The notes below the pieces were generated by a model. The model saw only the letters and a program-made list of their open reading frames with translations. It was not told the DNA's origin and ran no database searches. Source: Leucobacter_A sp035514995 (GTDB lineage: Bacteria; Actinomycetota; Actinomycetes; Actinomycetales; Microbacteriaceae). From it: a DNA stretch of 10,618 nt. This document shows, piece after piece, positions 8,558-10,618 of this stretch. Made by a program: the position numbers and the translations under genes. Within the stretch, counting starts at the first letter, position 1. Every line of letters begins with the position of its first letter. The stretch spans positions 1-10,618 of the forward strand of contig DATJCC010000029.1 of the NCBI GenBank assembly GCA_035514995.1. The letters run 5' to 3'.

Positions 8558-8569
8558 TTTGCCGGTCAG

Positions 8570-8731
8570 TTAAAGGTGGCCATTTAAACGGTCACCAAAT
8601 TCGATCATAAAACGGTTCATGGCCGGCTTCCAGTTGCGGATCGGCATCGTCCATTTCTTGGTCGCCGCCTGGATAGCCAGGTACACCACCTTCATCGCTG
8701 ATTCGTCCGTAGGGAACACCTTGAGTTCATA
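8570..8731 (-). pseudogene. IS256-family transposase, C-terminal remnant
   Basis: Read on the minus strand, 53 codons plus a stop give ELKVFPTDESAMK, then VVYLAIQAATKKWTMPIRNW, ending in RFMIEFGDRL. This is the characteristic C-terminus of IS256-family (mutator-type) DDE transposases, which are about 400 aa. An in-frame stop at 8732-8734 and loss of similarity mark the broken 5' end, so everything upstream, including the catalytic residues, is gone and the fragment cannot be active. It fills most of the 230-bp gap between tnsE and the cassette block (8515-8744), which otherwise shows no gene. Its composition is richer in G+C than tnsE. It is a scar of an insertion and deletion at the boundary between the tns operon and the integron tail. 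Confidence 0.85.
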
Positions 8732-8744
8732 TTAATGGAATTTT

Positions 8745-9122
8745 CTACAAATAGCCTCCGTGGTTTTGAGGGGGGATTACAGACGATCCATAGTAGTAAT
8801 CCAATGAGTTCTTGAGCGCGGCGACATGTTTGGACGCCTTGGCAAAAATTAGAGCCTGCTTGAAGTGCAGGCGAGCACGTGCTTGGACGATTGATCCATT
8901 CGCGGTCAAAAACTCAATCTTGGATGACAGCGTGTCAGGAAATCCAATATCGAAGTCCCGCCCCGTGTCAAAGTAGGGCATTTCATGATCAAAGGACGAA
9001 GCTTCCCAGGCCACTTCCCTAATATTCCAGCCGCTAGAAACAAGATTTCGTACGACTTCATCAACTTTTTTGCTTTCCAACTTGTCACAAAGTGCATAGG
9101 CAAGAGCTTTGGCGGCAGACAC
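8745..9122 (-). CDS. ybgA: YbgA-type hypothetical protein of the Tn7 integron tail
   Basis: This 125-aa protein occupies the position of ybgA, the last open reading frame before tnsE in Tn7. The start is GTG (9120-9122), preceded by a good AGAGGAA ribosome-binding site. I recognise no domain. The N-terminal third looks helical and charged (KLESKKVDEVVRNL), the middle is aromatic and acidic (FDHEMPYFDTGRDFDIGFPD), and another helical stretch follows (about 80-107). There is no signal peptide or membrane segment. It reads in the same direction as ybfB, ybfA, orfX and aadA1 and converges on tnsE. No attC follows it; the IS256 remnant begins about 14 bp beyond its stop, so anything downstream may have been deleted. 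The function is unknown and the gene name rests on position in Tn7. Confidence 0.75.
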   Translation of the reverse strand: MSAAKALAYALCDKLESKKVDEVVRNLVSSGWNIREVAWEASSFDHEMPYFDTGRDFDIGFPDTLSSKIEFLTANGSIVQARARLHFKQALIFAKASKHVAALKNSLDYYYGSSVIPPQNHGGYL

Positions 9123-9175
9123 GTGCGTTTCCTCTTAAACATAGGTCGAACGGATACCCGAGGCAAAGCGGAGCA

Positions 9176-9499
9176 TTAGTCCCAAAGCATCTCCGGTAGA
9201 TCCGGAGGCTCCATACTGAAGGCATGGCATCTTGGGCATTGATATTTGAAACTTCTCTCTAGATAGCAGGGATTTCTTGGCCTTGCCTCATGCTGATAGC
9301 TTGTAAATATCACACGATCCTTAGCCCCACAAAGTGAGCATACTCCGTAGCTTTCATTTATAGAAATCGTCGTTAGATTGTCGCAGCATGTGCACGTTCC
9401 GACTATTTGCTCAGGAAGCATCGCCATACCTTGGCCTAGGTAAAGAAGATCAGACTCGTAGCCACATCGGTGGCAACTGAGCTTGTACGCAATGCCCAT
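9176..9499 (-). CDS. ybfB: YbfB-type hypothetical protein with four CxxC pairs (zinc-ribbon-like)
   Basis: This 107-aa protein is predicted to bind metal. Four CxxC pairs are visible: C9/C12 (CHRC), C36/C39 (CTCC), C54/C57 (CSLC) and C88/C91 (CPRC). Each looks like a zinc knuckle, so two tetracysteine zinc sites or two zinc ribbons are likely, probably formed by neighbouring or interleaved pairs. The protein is small and soluble, with no signal peptide. The ATG at 9497-9499 follows AGGTGAG at good spacing. It lies 32 bp from ybfA and 53 bp from ybgA, so a shared transcript with separate ribosome-binding sites is plausible. A zinc ribbon could serve nucleic-acid or protein binding; nothing in the sequence decides which. 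The gene name rests on position in Tn7. Confidence 0.75.
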   Translation of the reverse strand: MGIAYKLSCHRCGYESDLLYLGQGMAMLPEQIVGTCTCCDNLTTISINESYGVCSLCGAKDRVIFTSYQHEARPRNPCYLERSFKYQCPRCHAFSMEPPDLPEMLWD

Positions 9500-9531
9500 C
9501 TGGTTGTCTCACCTGAATCGTAACGTCAGAG

Positions 9532-9903
9532 CTATTCATCCATCCATTCGGCATCAATGTATGCCACTAAGCCGACCAGCTGACCGTTTGGACTGAAGTA
9601 TGTTGCCTGCACCCCACTTGACATCTCATCAATACCACCGCACTGCGCTAGGCGCCGGTCCCACTTGCCCACAGAAGCGTCAGGATCGGCTGAGTTCCCC
9701 AAGACCCTTGTGAGCCATGCCTCCTTTAACTCAACCTCTCGAATGATTGCGTCGGCCAGCTCCTCCGCGTTATCTAGTTCGACATAGTCTGGAATTCGGA
9801 CGTACGTTCTGAACACAGCTGGATACTTACTTGGGCGATTGTCATACATGACATCAACAATGTACCCGTTTGTGTAACCGTCTCTTGGAGGTTCGTATGA
9901 CAC
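9532..9903 (-). CDS. ybfA: YbfA-type hypothetical protein of the Tn7 integron tail
   Basis: This is a 123-aa acidic soluble protein with no domain I recognise. The start is GTG (9901-9903), preceded by GAGGGGAA, a strong Shine-Dalgarno. An N-terminal part predicted to be beta-rich (TNGYIVDVMY, FRTYVRIPDYVEL) is followed by a charged helix (about 44-64, AEELADAIIREVELKEAW) and a C-terminal hairpin (VQATYFSPNGQLVGLVAYID). There is no signal peptide or transmembrane segment. It is the first gene after the shortened attC-like sequence that follows orfX and has no attC of its own, so it does not look like a normal mobile cassette. The gene name comes from its position in Tn7; the function is unknown. 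Confidence 0.75.
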   Translation of the reverse strand: MSYEPPRDGYTNGYIVDVMYDNRPSKYPAVFRTYVRIPDYVELDNAEELADAIIREVELKEAWLTRVLGNSADPDASVGKWDRRLAQCGGIDEMSSGVQATYFSPNGQLVGLVAYIDAEWMDE

Positions 9904-9938
9904 TAGTGGTTCCCCTCAGCTTGCGACTAGATGTTGAG

Positions 9939-9960
9939 GCCTAACATTTTATTAGAGAGC
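9939..9960 (-). other. Shortened attC-like sequence after orfX
   Basis: Just after the orfX stop, the minus strand has CTCTAAT, five bases, then GTTAGGC (9939-9945). GTTAGGC fits the cassette core consensus GTTRRRY, and CTCTAAT resembles the opposite RYYYAAC box. The 45-60 bp or more of paired sequence that a working attC needs between them is missing. GTTAGGC also begins a 17-bp imperfect palindrome (9931-9947). It could be an attC with an internal deletion or chance; I regard it as tentative. Confidence 0.35.
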
Positions 9961-9963
9961 AGG

Positions 9964-10461
9964 CTAGTTGCTTAGATACATGATCTTCAGGCCGTTATCT
10001 GTCAGGGCAAGCGAAAATTGGCCATTTATGACGACCAATGCCCCGCAGAAGCTCCCATCTTTGCCGCCATAGACGCCGCGCCCCCCTTTTGGGGTGTAGA
10101 ACATCCTTTTGCCAGATGTGGAAAAGAAGTTCGTTGTCCCATTGTTGGCAATGACGTAGTAGCCGGCGAAAGTGCGAGACCCATTTGCGCTATATATAAG
10201 CCTACGATTTCCGTTGCGACTATTGTCGTAATTGGATGAACTATTATCGTAGTTGCTCTCAGAGTTGTCGTAATTTGATGGACTATTGTCGTAATTGCTT
10301 ATGGAGTTGTCGTAGTTGCTTGGAGAAATGTCGTAGTTGGATGGGGAGTAGTCATAGGGAAGACGAGCTTCATCCACTAAAACAATTGGCAGGTCAGCAA
10401 GTGCCTGCCCCGATGCCATCGCAAGTACGAGGCTTAGAACCACCTTCAACAGATCGCGCAT
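9964..10461 (-). CDS. orfX: OrfX, predicted exported protein with SxSNYDx heptapeptide repeats
   Basis: This is a 165-aa protein of unknown function, the cassette gene following aadA1 in Tn7. Residues 1-22 form a clear signal peptide (R2, hydrophobic LLKVVLSLVLAMA, cleavage after ALA), so the mature protein should be periplasmic or secreted. Residues 39-80 contain six tandem heptapeptides of the form S-x-S-N-Y-D-N/I. The C-terminal part (about 88-165) is predicted to be beta-rich and holds two related units of about 27 residues: F98-P124 and F138-S164, each F-x-G-x-x-V..NG......G.....Y. There is one mature-region cysteine (C139). The ATG is at 10459-10461 with GGGGA upstream; the start lies about 15 bp inside the cassette boundary formed by the aadA1 attC. 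Its usual name in Tn7 is orfX, also listed as ybeA. Confidence 0.85.
   Translation of the reverse strand: MRDLLKVVLSLVLAMASGQALADLPIVLVDEARLPYDYSPSNYDISPSNYDNSISNYDNSPSNYDNSESNYDNSSSNYDNSRNGNRRLIYSANGSRTFAGYYVIANNGTTNFFSTSGKRMFYTPKGGRGVYGGKDGSFCGALVVINGQFSLALTDNGLKIMYLSN
10222..10347 (-). repeat. Six tandem 21-bp repeats within orfX
   Basis: Six 21-bp units encode S-x-S-N-Y-D-N/I (residues 39-80 of OrfX). On the + strand each shows TTGTCGTA(A/G)TT or a close variant. The most variable codon is the second of each unit (P, P, I, P, E, S), while N-Y-D is invariant. The array stays in frame, so unit gain or loss would change length without breaking the gene. Confidence 0.92.
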
Positions 10462-10475
10462 AGTCTTCCCCAGCT

Positions 10476-10535
10476 CTCTAACGCTTGAGTTAAGCCGCGC
10501 CGCGAAGCGGCGTCGGCTTGAACGAATTGTTAGAC
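10476..10535 (-). other. attC recombination site (59-base element) of the aadA1 cassette
   Basis: On the minus strand the 60-bp element starts with GTCTAAC (10529-10535) and ends with GTTAGAG (10476-10482). Between them is a near-perfect inverted repeat: GTTAAGCCGCGCCGC (10489-10503) facing GCGGCGTCGGCTTGAAC (10507-10523) on the + strand, around a 3-nt loop. The size, core boxes and sequence are those of the well-known aadA1 attC. It separates the aadA1 stop from orfX and is the substrate for integron integrase. Confidence 0.95.
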
Positions 10536-10536
10536 A

Positions 10537-10618
10537 TTATTTGCCGACTACCTTGGTGATCTCGCCTTTCACGTAGTGAACAAATTCTTCCAACTGATCT
10601 GCGCGCGAGGCCAAGCGA
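10537..10618 (-). CDS. aadA1: AadA1, aminoglycoside (3'')(9) adenylyltransferase, C-terminal end only
   Basis: The last 26 codons and stop of a streptomycin/spectinomycin adenylyltransferase are present; the start lies beyond the window edge. The visible tail, RLASRADQLEEF then VHYVKGEITKVVGK, is the C-terminus of AadA1. The full enzyme is about 260 aa, transfers AMP from ATP to the drug hydroxyl and acts in the cytoplasm. The TAA at 10537-10539 is followed within 1 bp by the attC core GTCTAAC, the normal aadA1 cassette arrangement. The variant call rests on a short tail and would need the upstream sequence. Expression would come from the integron promoter far upstream, since no promoter is visible here. 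Confidence 0.9.
   Translation of the reverse strand, partial: RLASRADQLEEFVHYVKGEITKVVGK

Larger units (their letters stand above)
654..10618. mobile_element. Tn7 transposon, right part (Tn7-R, tnsABCDE and integron tail; left part outside window)
   Basis: The element starts with the Tn7 terminal sequence TGTGGGCG, directly downstream of glmS. It carries the five tns genes in the order A to E reading inward from the right end, then a minus-strand integron cassette region ending in aadA1. This is the architecture of prototype Tn7 (class 2 integron dfrA1-sat2-aadA1-orfX-ybfA-ybfB-ybgA followed by the tns genes). The remaining cassettes, the integrase gene and the left end would lie beyond 10618. 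Protein lengths and catalytic residue numbers agree with prototype Tn7 as I remember them. Identity at the base level was not checked. Confidence 0.96.

Noticed and set aside
8515..8744. Bidirectional terminator between the convergent tnsE and ybgA
   Set aside because: I looked for a stem-loop with flanking A/T runs and found none convincing; the paired and T-rich stretches belong to the IS256-type end.
8906..9166. Overlapping 86-codon minus-strand frame covering the start of ybgA
   Set aside because: It lies in another frame of the same strand as ybgA, has no good ribosome-binding site and has biased composition. The ybgA frame has a strong AGAGGAA.
9123..9175. Possible attC between ybfB and ybgA
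   Set aside because: GTTTAAG and GACTAAT resemble core boxes only loosely, and the bases between do not form paired arms.
10018..10239. A 73-codon + strand frame opposite orfX
   Set aside because: It is a shadow of orfX. orfX has a signal peptide, a ribosome-binding site and a cassette context.
10236..10463. Cysteine-rich 75-codon reading frame on the + strand opposite orfX
   Set aside because: It is the antisense of the 21-bp repeats and the signal-peptide region of orfX. Its cysteine pattern is a by-product of the repeats, and no ribosome-binding site supports it.

Overview
The window covers the right-hand half of a Tn7 transposon sitting in its standard chromosomal target, the DNA just downstream of glmS. 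The five transposition proteins have the same lengths (273, 702, 555, 508 and 538 aa), order and catalytic residue numbers that I remember for prototype Tn7. I therefore read it as Tn7 itself or a near-identical copy, not a new system. The host is a gammaproteobacterium: the GlmS C-terminus looks closest to Pseudomonas-type proteins by eye, but its base composition is more balanced than in most pseudomonads, so the genus is left open.

Layout: 1-628 is the 3' end of host glmS, which carries the attTn7 recognition DNA. Bases 649-653 are the presumed 5-bp target duplication, and Tn7-R begins at 654. The end holds four phased 22-bp TnsB sites (662-744), a probable tnsA promoter overlapping the innermost site, and a hairpin just before the tnsA start. 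From 788 to 8514 the genes tnsA-tnsB-tnsC-tnsD-tnsE run on the + strand with overlaps or gaps of at most 2 bp. TnsA and TnsB cut and join the ends, TnsC is the ATP-dependent regulator, TnsD selects attTn7, and TnsE selects replicating or conjugating DNA.

Bases 8515-8744 separate the tns operon from a convergent minus-strand block. They hold the 3' end of an IS256-family element (terminal repeat plus 53 residues of transposase). From 8745 to 10618, on the minus strand, is the tail of the Tn7 class 2 integron: the 3' end of the aadA1 streptomycin/spectinomycin resistance gene, its complete attC site, then orfX, ybfA, ybfB and ybgA. orfX encodes a predicted exported protein with six S-x-S-N-Y-D-x heptapeptides. 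The last three genes have no recognisable attC of their own.

The less obvious features are the hybrid glmS terminator created by the insertion, the hairpin/promoter arrangement ahead of tnsA, the IS256 scar at the tns/integron boundary, a shortened attC-like sequence after orfX, and the repeat structure of the OrfX protein.
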